Below are positions 9,546 through 18,757 of a stretch of 64,000 bases of DNA, one piece after another. The stretch's first letter is position 1, and each line of letters opens with the position of its first letter. This DNA comes from Azonexaceae bacterium s22. Lineage in GTDB: Bacteria; Pseudomonadota; Gammaproteobacteria; Burkholderiales; Rhodocyclaceae. The notes beneath the pieces were generated by a model, which saw nothing but the letters and a program-made list of their open reading frames with translations, was not told the origin of the DNA and did no database searches. Position numbers and translations under genes: made by a program. The stretch lies in the NCBI GenBank assembly GCA_016617495.1, contig WYCU01000001.1, positions 310,001-374,000 of the forward strand, written 5' to 3'.

Positions 9546-10319
9546 ATGGATGCCCTGGTTCGCGTCGAAGCACTGGCCCCGGAATTCGCCGAAGCCGCCC
9601 AGGCGCTGAGCGCACGACTCGGCCTTCCAGAGGGCGGTGTGGCCGCTTTTGCCTTGCAGCTCGGCCCGGCCGGCCTGCAATTGCAGGCGCTTGAGGAACC
9701 CGGCGTGGGGCCCGTGCGTGTCGACTTCGTTGAAGGCGCCCTGGCGCACCGCCGCCAGCACGGTGGCGGAAATGGCCAGATGATTGCCCGAGCCATCGGC
9801 ATCCAGCCCGGTATCCGGCCGACCCTCCTCGATGCGACCGCCGGATTGGGCAAGGATGCCTTTGTCCTCGCCCACCTCGGATGCACCCTGACGCTCATCG
9901 AGCGTCACCCCCTCATCGCCGCGCTGCTCGAAGACGGGCTGGCCCGCGGCCGCGAGGATGCCGAGGTCGCCCCCATCATCGCGCGCATGACCCTGCTGCA
10001 TGGCAACGCCATCGATTGCATTCGGCAGTGGCGCGACGCTCCGCCCCAGGTCATTTACCTCGACCCGATGTTTCCGCACCGTGACAAAAGCGCCTTGGTC
10101 AAAAAGGAGATGCGGACGTTTCGCCCCCTGGTTGGTGACGATGACGACGCCCCCGCGCTGCTCGAAGCCGCGCTGGCCCTGGCCAGCCACCGCGTTGTCG
10201 TGAAGCGGCCACGCAAAGCCCCAGCCATTGCCGGCCCCAAGCCCGGACACGTCCTCGAAGGCAAATCCAGCCGCTACGACATCTACCCCAAAAAGGCTCT
10301 CAAGGCGAAAGCCCCCTGA
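9546..10319 (+). CDS. rsmJ: 16S rRNA (guanine1516-N2)-methyltransferase RsmJ
   Basis: SAM-dependent rRNA methyltransferase of 257 residues. Motif I is [16 protein letters not shown], the acidic loop TLIERHP, and the catalytic YLDPMFPHR (DPMFPH class). The C-terminal [10 protein letters not shown] and SSRYDIY blocks are typical of RsmJ. Start and length fit the family. It is followed 13 bp later by an uncharacterised gene on the same strand. Confidence 0.93.
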   Translation: MDALVRVEALAPEFAEAAQALSARLGLPEGGVAAFALQLGPAGLQLQALEEPGVGPVRVDFVEGALAHRRQHGGGNGQMIARAIGIQPGIRPTLLDATAGLGKDAFVLAHLGCTLTLIERHPLIAALLEDGLARGREDAEVAPIIARMTLLHGNAIDCIRQWRDAPPQVIYLDPMFPHRDKSALVKKEMRTFRPLVGDDDDAPALLEAALALASHRVVVKRPRKAPAIAGPKPGHVLEGKSSRYDIYPKKALKAKAP

Positions 10320-10332
10320 AATCCGACCCGAT

Positions 10333-11034
10333 ATGGAACGACTAACTGCCGAACTGCAGCGCCTCTACGGCCTCCCACATGCGCCCGGCCAAACCGGAAA
10401 CGGCCACGGGCGCGCCCTCGTCATCGTTTTCGAGCGCCCGGCGGACTGGCCGAGCATCGCCGCACTGAGCCAGGGGCTTGAGGACGATCTCGGGCTGCCC
10501 GCCCCCGCCCTCTCGGTCGATGGCCAAGGCTTCCGCCTTTGGCTGGCCCTGGACGCACCGCTGGCGGATGCCGACAAGGCCGCCTTCCGCGACCTGCTGC
10601 GCGAGCGCTATCTGCAAAGCGTCCCCGAGGCACACTGGCACCTTGCCGACGAGCCCATCCTGCCGCTGCCGCCGCAACAGCTGGGCGAGGCCGAACGCTG
10701 GACTGCCTTCATCGACCCCGGCATGGGCGCCCTGTTCGCCGAGGATGCCTGGCTTGACCTCCCGCCTGGCGCCGATCGTCAGGCCGACTTGCTGGTGCCG
10801 TTGCGTCCCCTCAAACCGGCTGACATGGCACGCCTGCGTCGAGAATTTTCACCGCCGGCAAAGCCGAATTCCCGGATTGTCGCGGTCAACCCCCAAAATT
10901 CGCCCGAAATCGCCGGACCATTCAACGATCCACGGGATTTCCTGCGTGCCGTGATGAACGATCCCGGCGTCGACCTCGCCCAGCGCATCGCCGCGGCCAC
11001 AGCCCTGCTCACCAATCCAGCACCTAAAAACTGA
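10333..11034 (+). CDS. Uncharacterised protein following rsmJ
   Basis: 233 residues, cytoplasmic by composition, starting MERLTAELQRLYGLP. No family recognised. The segment SRIVAVNPQNSPEIA near residue 185 is encoded by copy 3 of the dispersed element and separates two parts. The C-terminal FNDPRDFLRAVMNDPGVDLAQRIAAATALL is helical, with a weak resemblance to helical regions in phage terminase small subunits, too weak to assign. Codon use matches the neighbours. Confidence 0.7.
   Translation: MERLTAELQRLYGLPHAPGQTGNGHGRALVIVFERPADWPSIAALSQGLEDDLGLPAPALSVDGQGFRLWLALDAPLADADKAAFRDLLRERYLQSVPEAHWHLADEPILPLPPQQLGEAERWTAFIDPGMGALFAEDAWLDLPPGADRQADLLVPLRPLKPADMARLRREFSPPAKPNSRIVAVNPQNSPEIAGPFNDPRDFLRAVMNDPGVDLAQRIAAATALLTNPAPKN
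10875..10911 (+). repeat. Uptake-signal-like element, copy 3
   Basis: GATTGTCGCGGTCAAC (one change, CAAC for CGAC), then CCCC, AAAATT, GCCC and GAAATC. It lies in the coding sequence of the gene after rsmJ. Confidence 0.8.
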
Positions 11035-11127
11035 ACGCCAATCCGAAAAAACTACGTCATTCAACGGATGGAAATCGGCAGATTTTCGCGTAGGATAGAA
11101 AGCGTTCTTTCCTGAGGAGGCTGTCCG

Positions 11128-11319
11128 ATGAAGGCAAGTTTTTCGATTGAACGCGGCGCAAAATACCTGTGCGTCAAACTTGGCGAAGTCGTCATCGCCA
11201 TGCAGCAAGTCGCCATGGTCAAAGGCCAGGCCATGTGGGAAGTCGAGCGCGACAGCCGCGGCATCAAGAAGCGCTACATCGTTCCCGCGCGCGGCCTCAG
11301 CCCCCTGCCTCAGACCTGA
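11128..11319 (+). CDS. Small uncharacterised protein (63 aa)
   Basis: Begins MKASFSIERGAKYLCVKLGE after a good ribosome-binding site (GAGGAGG, about 9 bases upstream). Its compact beta-rich composition is followed by a basic segment (RDSRGIKKRYIVP). No family recognised. The strong RBS and coding-like base use support it being real. Confidence 0.6.
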   Translation: MKASFSIERGAKYLCVKLGEVVIAMQQVAMVKGQAMWEVERDSRGIKKRYIVPARGLSPLPQT

Positions 11320-11685
11320 ACCCCCACACCCCTACGGCCTCGCCCGACGCTCGCCCTGCGGGAGCAGTGTTACGGTTTTGCCAGCACTTGGCGGACGGGC
11401 ACTTTCGCCTCAGGAATACCTGCCTGAGGCCGGTGCCTTGTTCGCCGTCGCGGTCCCGTAGCCCGGGGTTGTAGCATCTTCGGCATGCAGCCGGGCCTGA
11501 AACGCCGTTTGCGTTCGCGGCGAATGCCCTGTATTGTGCACTGCAGCGAACTTGAGTAGTGTTGTTGTTTAGTCGGCTTAGTATCCGTAGTTTTACGGCG
11601 CCAATCCCCCCATTCGTACCTCGCCGTCTTGATTTCGCCCCACTCCGGGGCTTCGCCCCGTTACTTATTTACGGAGATTCAAGAC
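11320..11685 (+). promoter_or_regulatory. Gene-free 366-bp leader region of the cold-shock gene
   Basis: No convincing gene. It holds a perfect 8-bp stem GCCTCAGG / CCTGAGGC at 11407-11430 (no T-run) and a second hairpin CGGGGC / GCCCCG with a TTC loop at 11646-11660, only 25 bases before the csp start. A long structured 5' leader is a known feature of cold-shock mRNAs, where it acts as an RNA thermosensor. The promoter position is unclear. Confidence 0.45.
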
Positions 11686-11889
11686 ATGGCATACGGCATC
11701 GTCAAATGGTTCAACGATTCCAAGGGATTCGGCTTCATTAGCCCCGAAGCGGGCGGCGAAGACCTTTTCGCGCATTTTTCAGCAATTCAAGGCAACGGCT
11801 TCCGCACGCTACCGGAAGGACAGCGCGTGTCGTTTGACGTCACCACCGGCCCCAAAGGCAAGCAGGCCGCCAACATTCAGCTCGCCTGA
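11686..11889 (+). CDS. Cold-shock protein (CspA family)
   Basis: 67-residue OB-fold RNA chaperone. RNP1-like KGFGFI and RNP2-like DLFAHF motifs are present after [11 protein letters not shown]. The start at 11686 has an upstream CGGAGA, and the frame upstream lies in the structured leader. It is followed 64 bp later by a short IF-1 gene, suggesting a cold-adaptation translation pair. Confidence 0.95.
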   Translation: MAYGIVKWFNDSKGFGFISPEAGGEDLFAHFSAIQGNGFRTLPEGQRVSFDVTTGPKGKQAANIQLA

Positions 11890-11953
11890 TCCGCGTGCCC
11901 GCCCTTGGCGGCGGGCGCAGCCGGCTTTCTCTCACCGCTTACCGGAGCCGATC

Positions 11954-12205
11954 ATGGCCAAAGAAGAATTACTGGAAATGCAAGGTGTCGTCGCGGAAGT
12001 TCTCCCGGACTCCCGCTTTCTCGTATCGCTGGAAAACGGGCATTCGCTGATTGCCTATACGGCGGGCAAGATGCGCAAGCACCATATCCGCATCATTGCC
12101 GGCGACAAGGTCACCCTGGAACTCTCGCCCTACGACCTTTCCAAAGGTCGCATCACCTTCCGGCAAATCGAAGGACGTAGCGCCGCCCCGCGCGTCCGGC
12201 GCTGA
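11954..12205 (+). CDS. infA: Translation initiation factor IF-1 (second-copy type)
   Basis: 83-residue S1/OB-fold protein beginning [18 protein letters not shown] and containing [19 protein letters not shown] and [21 protein letters not shown]. It has a basic C-terminal tail about 10 residues longer than the canonical 72-residue IF-1. Betaproteobacteria often carry a second infA outside the ribosomal-protein operon; its place next to csp suggests this is that copy (inference). Confidence 0.92.
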   Translation: MAKEELLEMQGVVAEVLPDSRFLVSLENGHSLIAYTAGKMRKHHIRIIAGDKVTLELSPYDLSKGRITFRQIEGRSAAPRVRR

Positions 12206-12249
12206 TCCGGAAAACACCGCGCCCGGGCGCGCACGCGCCAGCGCAGGCC

Positions 12250-12284
12250 AAAAAACAAAAGCCGAAGGCATTGCCCTCGGCTTT
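12250..12284 (-). terminator. Terminator of ybiT (may also serve infA)
   Basis: On the minus strand, an AAAGCCGA / TCGGCTTT stem (12258-12284) with extra inner GGCA/TGCC pairing is followed by TTTTGTTTTTT. On the plus strand only TTT follows, and that T-run is also the first bases of element copy 4. Confidence 0.75.
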
Positions 12285-12319
12285 GTCGCGGTAGACGCCT
12301 GAAAACAGGCAAAAACCAG
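12282..12319 (+). repeat. Uptake-signal-like element, copy 4 (intergenic infA/ybiT)
   Basis: TTTGTCGCGGTAGAC (one core change), then GCCT, GAAAAC, AGGC and AAAAACC. It lies between convergent infA and ybiT, abutting a terminator hairpin. Confidence 0.8.
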
Positions 12320-12321
12320 CG

Positions 12322-13944
12322 TTATGCCACGCCCTGCGAGGCGAGGTAATCCTCGTAACCCCCGAGGTAATCGACAATCCGGCCGTCGCCTTTCACTTCC
12401 AGCACCCGTGTCGCCAGCGAAGAGACGAATTCACGGTCATGCGAAACGAAGATCAACGTGCCCGGGAATTTTTCCAGGCCGCTGTTGAGCGCCTCGATGG
12501 ATTCCATGTCGAGGTGGTTGGTCGGTTCGTCGAGCACCAGCACGTTCGGCTTTTGCAGCATCAGCTTGCCGAAGAGCATGCGACCCTGCTCGCCCCCCGA
12601 GATGACGTTAACCGGCTTTTTCTGCTCGTCGCCGGAAAACAGCAGACGGCCCAGCGTGCCGCGCACCAGGGTTTCCAGATCGCCCCCCTCTTCCACAGAA
12701 GCACGGGCATAACCGACGATCCATTCCGTCAGGCTCTCGGTCCCGGCGAATTCCGCGCTGTGGTCCTGCGCGTAATAACCCGGCTTGGCCTTTTCCGCCC
12801 ACTTGAGGGTGCCGTATTGCGGCTGCAATTCGCCCATCAGCAGCTTGAGGAAGGTGGTCTTACCGACGCCGTTTTCGCCAATGACCGCAATCTTTTCGCC
12901 GCCGTTGATGGTCAGCGTCAGGTTGTTGAAAATCTTCTTGTCCGTGCCTTCATAGGCGAAGGAAAGATTCTCGATTTCCACGGCCTGACGATGCAGCTTC
13001 TGCTTTTCGTCGTACTCGAAGCGAATCCACGGGTACTGGCGCGAAGACGGCTTGACGTCTTCGGGCTTGAGCTTGTCGATCAGCTTCAGGCGGCTGGTTG
13101 CCTGCTTGGCCTTGGAAGCGTTGGCTGAGAAGCGGCGGACGAAGGTCTGCAGTTCGGCGATGCGTTCCTTGGCCTTGGCGTTGGCCTGCGACTGGCGCTC
13201 GCGGGCCTGCTGCGCGGCTTCCATGAAGTCGTCGTAGTTGCCGGCGTAGGTGGTGATCTTGCCGTAGTCCAGGTCGGCCATGTGGGTACAGACCTGGTTC
13301 AGGAAGTGACGGTCGTGCGAGATGATGATCATCGTCGAGTCACGATTGTTGAGCACATCTTCCAGCCAGCGGATGGTGTTGATGTCCAGGTTGTTGGTCG
13401 GTTCATCGAGCAACAGGATGTCCGGATTGGCGAACAGCGCCTGACAGAGCAGCACACGCAGCTTCCAGCCGGGGGCCACTTCGCTCATCGGGCCGTTGTG
13501 CTGTTCGGTCGGGATGCCGACGCCGAGCAGCAGTTCGCCGGCACGGGCTTCGGCCGTGTAGCCGTCGTATTCGCCGACCTTGCCTTCGAGTTCGGCGGCA
13601 CGCATGTAGTCGTCTTCGCTCGCTTCCGGGTTGGCGTAGATCGCATCGCGCTCCTGGATCGCGGCCCACAGTTCCTCGTGGCCCATCATCACCACGTCGA
13701 GCACGCGCTGGTCCTCATAGGCAAACTGGTCCTGACGCAGGTAGGCCATGCGTTCGTTGACGTCCTTGGAGACGTTACCGGCGGACGGCTCCAGCGCGCC
13801 GCAGAGGATCTTCATGAAAGTCGACTTGCCGGCACCGTTGGCGCCGATCAGGCCGTAGCGATAGCCTTCGCCGAACTTGACGTTGACGTTTTCGAACAGG
13901 GGCTTGGCCCCGAACTGCATGGTAATGTTGGCGGCGACGAGCAC
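12322..13944 (-). CDS. ybiT: ABC-F family ribosome-associated ATPase YbiT
   Basis: 540 residues with two ABC nucleotide-binding domains and no membrane segment. First domain: GANGAGKST (about 35-43) and [11 protein letters not shown]. Second domain: [22 protein letters not shown] and [11 protein letters not shown] charged linker lies between them. The N-terminus [25 protein letters not shown] matches YbiT rather than EttA, Uup or YheS. It is thought to modulate ribosome function. Confidence 0.9.
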   Translation of the reverse strand: MLVAANITMQFGAKPLFENVNVKFGEGYRYGLIGANGAGKSTFMKILCGALEPSAGNVSKDVNERMAYLRQDQFAYEDQRVLDVVMMGHEELWAAIQERDAIYANPEASEDDYMRAAELEGKVGEYDGYTAEARAGELLLGVGIPTEQHNGPMSEVAPGWKLRVLLCQALFANPDILLLDEPTNNLDINTIRWLEDVLNNRDSTMIIISHDRHFLNQVCTHMADLDYGKITTYAGNYDDFMEAAQQARERQSQANAKAKERIAELQTFVRRFSANASKAKQATSRLKLIDKLKPEDVKPSSRQYPWIRFEYDEKQKLHRQAVEIENLSFAYEGTDKKIFNNLTLTINGGEKIAVIGENGVGKTTFLKLLMGELQPQYGTLKWAEKAKPGYYAQDHSAEFAGTESLTEWIVGYARASVEEGGDLETLVRGTLGRLLFSGDEQKKPVNVISGGEQGRMLFGKLMLQKPNVLVLDEPTNHLDMESIEALNSGLEKFPGTLIFVSHDREFVSSLATRVLEVKGDGRIVDYLGGYEDYLASQGVA

Positions 13945-14093
13945 GGCGATTCCGATACAAATGCAAAGGGGCGAATTTTACCTGTTTTCAGAGGGTTAAC
14001 CGCGCCTTGCCGGTGCCAAAGCCGAGCTTTTTTGTGCACTGCGGTGTAAGATTTCCGCCCATAACTATAGCCACCGCCTAGGAGAGAGAACAG

Positions 14094-15380
14094 ATGGTGC
14101 CGAACCTGACGACCGCCCTGACCGGGCCGCTGCTCGAACTGGAACGCCGTTTCCTGGCGGCCAGTCCGCAAATCGAGCACTGGCTGCGCGGCCAGTGGCA
14201 GGACTACACCCCGCCCTTTTATTCCTCGTGCGACCTGCGCAACTCGGGCTTCAAGCTCGCGCCGGTCGACACCAATCTTTTCCCCGGTGGCTTCAACAAC
14301 CTGAATCCCGCCTTCCTGCCGCTGTGTGTGCAGGCGGCGATGAGCGCCATCGAAAAATTCTGCCCCGATGCGCGCAGCCTGCTGCTGATTCCGGAAAACC
14401 ACACCCGCAACCAGTTCTACCTGCAGAACGTCGCGCAACTTGCCGCGATTCTCAAGCAGACCGGCCTGAACGTGCGCATTGGCACCCTGCTGCCGGAAAT
14501 CGACAAACCCACGCCGATCGACCTGCCCAACGGCAGCCAGTTGCTGCTCGAACCTCTGGTACGCAGCGACCGCCGCCTCGGCGTGGACGGCTTCGACCCC
14601 TGCGCCATCCTGCTCAACAACGACCTCTCGGCCGGTATTCCGCCCATCCTGCAAAACCTGCACGAGCAGTTCATCCTGCCGCCGCTGCACGCCGGCTGGG
14701 CTGTACGGCGAAAATCCAACCATTTCGCGGCCTACGACGAAGTGGCCACTAACTTCGCCAAGGAAATCGGCATCGATCCCTGGCGGATCAATCCGGCCTT
14801 TTCCGTCTGCCGCAGCATCAATTTCCATGAACGCCAGGGCGAGGAATGCCTCGCCGCCAATGTCGCCGCCGTGCTCGACATCGTCCGTGAGAAGTACAAG
14901 GAATACGAAATCGACGAGACGCCCTATGTGGTGGTCAAGGCCGATGCCGGCACCTACGGCATGGGCGTGATGACCGTGCGCGATGCCGACGAAGTGATCG
15001 CCCTCAACCGCAAGCAGCGCAACAAGATGAGCGTCGTCAAGGAAGGCCTCGAAGTCTCGGAAGTGCTGATCCAGGAAGGCGTACATTCCTTCGAGACGGT
15101 CAAGGATGCGGTCGCCGAACCGGTGATCTACATGATCGACCGCTACGTGGTCGGCGGCTTCTACCGGGTGCATACCGGCCGCGGCAAGGACGAAAACCTT
15201 AACGCGCCGGGCATGCACTTCGAGCCGCTGGCCTTCGAAACCGGCTGCAACTTCCCCGATTACCGCTGCGGCAACCCCGATTCGCCGCCCAACCGCTTCT
15301 ACGCCTACGGCGTCGTCGGCCGGCTGGCCTGCTTGGCCGCGGCGGTGGAGTTGGCGCGCACGGCCCCCACGGAAGCCTGA
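14094..15380 (+). CDS. gshA: Glutamate-cysteine ligase (betaproteobacterial type)
   Basis: First step of glutathione synthesis. The 428-residue product matches the non-E. coli type found in betaproteobacteria and Acidithiobacillus (TIGR02049-like): YSSCDLRNSGFKLAPVDTNLFPGGFNN near the start and VVVKADAGTYGMGVMTV in the ATP-grasp-like region. It is preceded by GGAGAG and followed 56 bp later by gshB, so glutathione synthesis is encoded as a unit. Confidence 0.93.
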   Translation: MVPNLTTALTGPLLELERRFLAASPQIEHWLRGQWQDYTPPFYSSCDLRNSGFKLAPVDTNLFPGGFNNLNPAFLPLCVQAAMSAIEKFCPDARSLLLIPENHTRNQFYLQNVAQLAAILKQTGLNVRIGTLLPEIDKPTPIDLPNGSQLLLEPLVRSDRRLGVDGFDPCAILLNNDLSAGIPPILQNLHEQFILPPLHAGWAVRRKSNHFAAYDEVATNFAKEIGIDPWRINPAFSVCRSINFHERQGEECLAANVAAVLDIVREKYKEYEIDETPYVVVKADAGTYGMGVMTVRDADEVIALNRKQRNKMSVVKEGLEVSEVLIQEGVHSFETVKDAVAEPVIYMIDRYVVGGFYRVHTGRGKDENLNAPGMHFEPLAFETGCNFPDYRCGNPDSPPNRFYAYGVVGRLACLAAAVELARTAPTEA

Positions 15381-15436
15381 ACCATGCCCACAGCAAGCGA
15401 CCGGACGGCGTTTGCTGTCGGCCAAGGGGGCTGCTC

Positions 15437-16408
15437 ATGAGCCCGGCCGTCCGCCCCCTGCGCATCGCTTTCGTCCTCGACCCCCTGCCCTCCTTGAAAG
15501 CCTGGAAGGATTCGTCGGTCGCCATGATGCGGGCAGCGCAGCGGCGCGGGCACGCCATCTTCGCCATCGACGCGGCCAGCCTCGGTTGGTCCGGTGCGCT
15601 GGGCGTTCATGGCGCGGCACAGGCACTCGAATTGCGCGATGGCGACACCGACTGGTACCGCCCGGGTGCGCTGGACACCGCATCGCTCACCGGCTTCGAC
15701 GCGGTGCTCATGCGCAAGGACCCGCCCTTCGATTTTGAATTCCTCACCGCCACCTGGCTGCTGGAACGCGCGGAGGCCGACGGTGCCCGCGTTTTCAATC
15801 GGCCACGCGCCCTGCGCGACCATTCGGAAAAACTGGCGATTCTGGAATTTGCCCATTTTTCACCGTCGACCGCGACAACCCGCGATCCGGCCACCGTGCA
15901 CGCCTTTATCGACGCCGAACGCGACGTCATCCTCAAGCCGCTCGACGGCATGGGCGGCAGCCAGATCTTCCGCGTGCGCCACGACGACCCCAACCGCAAC
16001 GTCATCGTCGAAACCCTGACGCAGGACGGCGCCCGCACGATCATGGCGCAGCGTTACCTGCCAGCGATTGCCGAGGGCGACAAGCGCATCCTGCTCATCG
16101 ACGGCGTGCCCCTGCCCTACGCGCTGGCGCGCGTCCCGAAAGCCGGGGAAACGCGCGGCAACCTGGCGGCCGGCGGCACCGGCATCGCCCGCCCGCTCAC
16201 CCCGCGCGACCGTGAAATCGCCGAAACCCTCGGCCCCGTTCTGGCCGCACGCGGCCTGCTACTCGTCGGGCTTGACGTCATCGGCGAACACCTCACCGAA
16301 ATCAACGTCACCAGCCCCACCTGCCTGGTCGAAATTCTCCAGCAAACGGGCTGCGACGGCCCGACCCGCCTGATCGAAGCCCTGGAAACCCGATGCACCG
16401 CCTGCTGA
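15437..16408 (+). CDS. gshB: Glutathione synthetase
   Basis: Adds glycine to gamma-glutamylcysteine. ATP-grasp enzyme of 323 residues: VLMRKDPPFDFEF, VFNRPRALRDHSEKLAI, VILKPLDGMGGSQIFR, LPYALARVPK, GNLAAGGTG and EINVTSPT are all present. The short loop HFSPSTATTRD near residue 140 is encoded by copy 5 of the dispersed element, at a position that is variable in the family. Its end overlaps apbE by 16 bases. Confidence 0.95.
   Translation: MSPAVRPLRIAFVLDPLPSLKAWKDSSVAMMRAAQRRGHAIFAIDAASLGWSGALGVHGAAQALELRDGDTDWYRPGALDTASLTGFDAVLMRKDPPFDFEFLTATWLLERAEADGARVFNRPRALRDHSEKLAILEFAHFSPSTATTRDPATVHAFIDAERDVILKPLDGMGGSQIFRVRHDDPNRNVIVETLTQDGARTIMAQRYLPAIAEGDKRILLIDGVPLPYALARVPKAGETRGNLAAGGTGIARPLTPRDREIAETLGPVLAARGLLLVGLDVIGEHLTEINVTSPTCLVEILQQTGCDGPTRLIEALETRCTAC
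15845..15881 (-). repeat. Uptake-signal-like element, copy 5 (in gshB)
   Basis: Minus strand: GGTTGTCGCGGTCGAC, GGTG, AAAAA, TGGGC, AAATTCC. In gshB it is read in the opposite sense as STATT. Confidence 0.85.
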
Positions 16409-17421
16409 TCGCCCTCGCCTTCCTCTGTCTTGCCGCCTGCGGACGCACCGCCATCCAGGAGCAGCAAGCCTACGTGTTCGGCACGCGCGTCGAAGTGCTC
16501 GTCGTCAGCGACGACCCCGAGCAAGGACGCAAGGCCATCGCCGCCGTATTGCGCGAATTCGACCGCTTGCACCGCAGCTTTCACGCCTGGCAGCCTTCCG
16601 AACTGATGGCGCTCAATGCCGACATCGCCGCCGGCAAGCCGCACGCCGTCAGCCCCGAACTCGCCGGCTACATTCGCGATGCCCAGGCCTTTGCCGCCCA
16701 GGGCGACCACCTCTTCGATCCCGGCATTGGCGAGCTCATCCACCTGTGGGGCTTCCAGTCCGATGAATTCAAGGCCGAACTGCCGCCACCCGAGGCCATC
16801 GCCGCCTGGCTCAAGCTGCACCCGTCAATTGCCGATCTGAGCCTCGACGGCGACACCGTGCGCAGCCGCAACCGCCACGTGGCGCTCGATTTCGGGGGCT
16901 ACCTCAAAGGCGTGGCGCTTGACCGCGCCGCCGCCATCCTGCGCGAACAGGGTATTCACAACGCCCTCATCAACATCGGCGGCAACGTCATGGCGCTGGG
17001 CAGCAAGGAAGGCCGCAAATGGCGCGTCGGCATCCAGCACCCCCGCCAGCCCGGCCCGCTGGCCACGCTGGCGCTCGAAGACGGCGAGGCCATCGGCACC
17101 TCTGGCGACTACCAGCGCTACTTCGAACTCGAGGGCAAACGCTACCCGCACCTGCTCGATCCGCGGTCCGGCATGCCCGCCGACCACACCCAGGCGGTGA
17201 CCATCGTCATTCCGCCCGGCCCGCGGGCCGGCACGCTGTCGGATGCCTCGTCCAAGCCCATTTTCATCGCCGGCCCCGAACACTGGCGCGATCTCGCCCG
17301 GCGCATGGAAATCGGCCTCGTTTTACGCGTCAACCGCGACAATCGCATTTTCGTCACCGAAGCCTTGCGCCAACGTCTGGAATTTCCCGGCGCTGTCCCG
17401 GAAATGACCGTCATTCCGTGA
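16393..17421 (+). CDS. apbE: FAD:protein FMN transferase, lipoprotein
   Basis: Attaches FMN covalently to Thr residues of exported flavoproteins such as Nqr/Rnf subunits. The 342-residue product has a lipoprotein signal (MHRLLIALAFLCLAAC), then ApbE motifs: FGTRVEVLV, DFGGYLKGVALDRA, ALINIGGNVMALG and HLLDPRSGMPAD with the Mg-binding and catalytic region. No obvious flavoprotein target is nearby. The VNRDN segment near the C-terminus comes from element copy 6. It overlaps the sirtuin gene by GTGA. Confidence 0.93.
   Translation: MHRLLIALAFLCLAACGRTAIQEQQAYVFGTRVEVLVVSDDPEQGRKAIAAVLREFDRLHRSFHAWQPSELMALNADIAAGKPHAVSPELAGYIRDAQAFAAQGDHLFDPGIGELIHLWGFQSDEFKAELPPPEAIAAWLKLHPSIADLSLDGDTVRSRNRHVALDFGGYLKGVALDRAAAILREQGIHNALINIGGNVMALGSKEGRKWRVGIQHPRQPGPLATLALEDGEAIGTSGDYQRYFELEGKRYPHLLDPRSGMPADHTQAVTIVIPPGPRAGTLSDASSKPIFIAGPEHWRDLARRMEIGLVLRVNRDNRIFVTEALRQRLEFPGAVPEMTVIP
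17313..17350 (-). repeat. Uptake-signal-like element, copy 6 (in apbE)
   Basis: Minus strand: GATTGTCGCGGTTGAC (one change), GCGT, AAAA, CGAGGCC, GATTTCC. Confidence 0.75.
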
Positions 17422-18239
17422 GCGAAGCCGCCGATCTGCAACGTGCCGCGCGCTGGTTGGCCGATGCCGACGCGCTGCTGGTCAATGCCGGCGCCGGCAT
17501 GGGTATCGATTCCGGCCTGCCGGATTTTCGCGGACCGGGAGGATTCTGGGCGGTCTATCCGGCGCTCGGCCGGGCGCGCATCGACTTCACCAGCATCGCC
17601 AACCCCGCGGCCTTCGCCCGGGACCCCCGACTGGCCTGGGGGTTCTACGGCCACCGGCTGGCGCTCTACCGGGCCACGACCCCGCATGGCGGTTTTGGCG
17701 CGCTTCTGCGCCTGGGCCAAAGCCTTCGTCACGGCGTTTTCGCCTTCACCAGCAATGTCGACGGCCATTTCCAGAAAGCGGGCTACCCCGCCGAGCGCGT
17801 CTGCGAAGTCCACGGCTCCATCCATCACCTGCAATGCGTTGCCGGCTGCTCGGATGCCATCTGGCCGGCGGACGATTTCCAGCCGGATGTCGATGACGAC
17901 GCCTGCCGGCTGCGCAACGCACCGCCGCATTGCCCGCGCTGCGGCGCGCTGGCGCGCCCGAACATCCTGATGTTTGGCGACTGGGGCTGGATCGAACGCC
18001 GGACCTTGCAGCAGGAACAGCGCCTGCAAGCCTGGCTGTCCGGCGTCGACCGACTGGTTTGTATCGAAATCGGCGCCGGTAGCCAGATTCCAACCGTGCG
18101 CCACTTTTCCGAAACCTGTGGCGCCCGCCTCATCCGCATCAATCCCCTGGAACCGGAAACCCCGCGCGGCATCGAGGCCATCGGCCTGCCGCTGGGCGGG
18201 CAGGCGGGCATTGGCCGTCTCGTTGCCGCATGCGCCTGA
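17418..18239 (+). CDS. SIR2-family NAD-dependent protein deacetylase
   Basis: 273-residue sirtuin. GAGMGIDSGLPDFRG forms the NAD loop, followed by TSNVDGHFQKAG, the catalytic VHGSIHHLQC, zinc-site cysteines (C...C and CPRCG) and the GAGSQIPT block. The variant TSNVDGHFQK replaces the classical TQNVDGLH, which marks a bacterial sub-branch whose substrate is unknown to me. Start chosen as GTG at 17418 (VSEAADLQRAARWL), overlapping apbE by 4 bases; the longer in-frame extension lies inside apbE. It converges with dtd, 3 bp apart. Confidence 0.9.
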   Translation: MSEAADLQRAARWLADADALLVNAGAGMGIDSGLPDFRGPGGFWAVYPALGRARIDFTSIANPAAFARDPRLAWGFYGHRLALYRATTPHGGFGALLRLGQSLRHGVFAFTSNVDGHFQKAGYPAERVCEVHGSIHHLQCVAGCSDAIWPADDFQPDVDDDACRLRNAPPHCPRCGALARPNILMFGDWGWIERRTLQQEQRLQAWLSGVDRLVCIEIGAGSQIPTVRHFSETCGARLIRINPLEPETPRGIEAIGLPLGGQAGIGRLVAACA

Positions 18240-18242
18240 GCG

Positions 18243-18695
18243 CTATTCGGGCGCGCGCGAATCGATCGTCAGCGTCACCGGACCGTCGTTGATCAGGCTG
18301 ACCTGCATGTCTGCACCGAAAACGCCGGTCGGCACCGGCTTGCCCAGCGCAGCGGACAGTTTGGCGACAAATTGCTCGAACAGCGGTGCGGACACCGGTC
18401 CCGGCGCGGCCCGGCTCCACGACGGCCGATTGCCTTTTTTCACCGAGGCATAGAGCGTGAACTGGGAGACCGCGAGAATTTCGCCGCCGATCTCCTGAAC
18501 ACTGCGATTCATCACCCCCGCCTCGTCGGCGAACAGGCGCATGCGCACGATCTTGCCCGCCATCCAGTCCAGATCTTCCATGCGCTCGTCGGCTTCAAAT
18601 CCGGCCAGAACCAGCAATCCGGCACCGATTTTGCCCACTTTTTCGCCGTCTACCGCGACAAATGCCTCGCGTACCCGCTGAACCACCACCCGCAT
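18243..18695 (-). CDS. dtd: D-aminoacyl-tRNA deacylase
   Basis: Hydrolyses D-amino acids mischarged on tRNA. The 150-residue product begins [24 protein letters not shown] and carries SQFTLYAS and the C-terminal NDGPVT signature. The segment [12 protein letters not shown] is both a family-conserved region and, in DNA, a near-perfect copy of the dispersed element (copy 7). The frame is open far upstream, but the family start is 18695. Confidence 0.95.
   Translation of the reverse strand: MRVVVQRVREAFVAVDGEKVGKIGAGLLVLAGFEADERMEDLDWMAGKIVRMRLFADEAGVMNRSVQEIGGEILAVSQFTLYASVKKGNRPSWSRAAPGPVSAPLFEQFVAKLSAALGKPVPTGVFGADMQVSLINDGPVTLTIDSRAPE
18625..18663 (-). repeat. Uptake-signal-like element, copy 7 (in dtd)
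   Basis: Minus strand: ATTTGTCGCGGTAGAC (one change), GGCG, AAAAA, GTGGGC, AAAATC. It is sense-coded and overlaps a conserved Dtd motif, so part of the match may be protein-driven. Confidence 0.7.
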
Positions 18696-18708
18696 AGCAC
18701 CCTCCCAA

Positions 18709-18735
18709 AAGAAAAGGCCCCTCGCGGGGCCTTTG
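18709..18735 (-). terminator. Terminator of the three-gene envelope operon
   Basis: Minus-strand stem AAAGGCCCC / GGGGCCTTT with a 4-base loop, followed by TTCTTTT, 23 bases after the stop of the His/Gly repeat protein gene. Confidence 0.8.
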
Positions 18736-18757
18736 CCAAGCGTCAATGCGCCGACGC

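Noticed and set aside
11447-11455. GTCGCGGTC in the csp leader
   Set aside because: Core is truncated (CCG follows) and both A/T tracts are missing.
13848-15425. 525-codon open frame antisense to gshA
   Set aside because: Opposite a confident gshA; composition typical of antisense frames.
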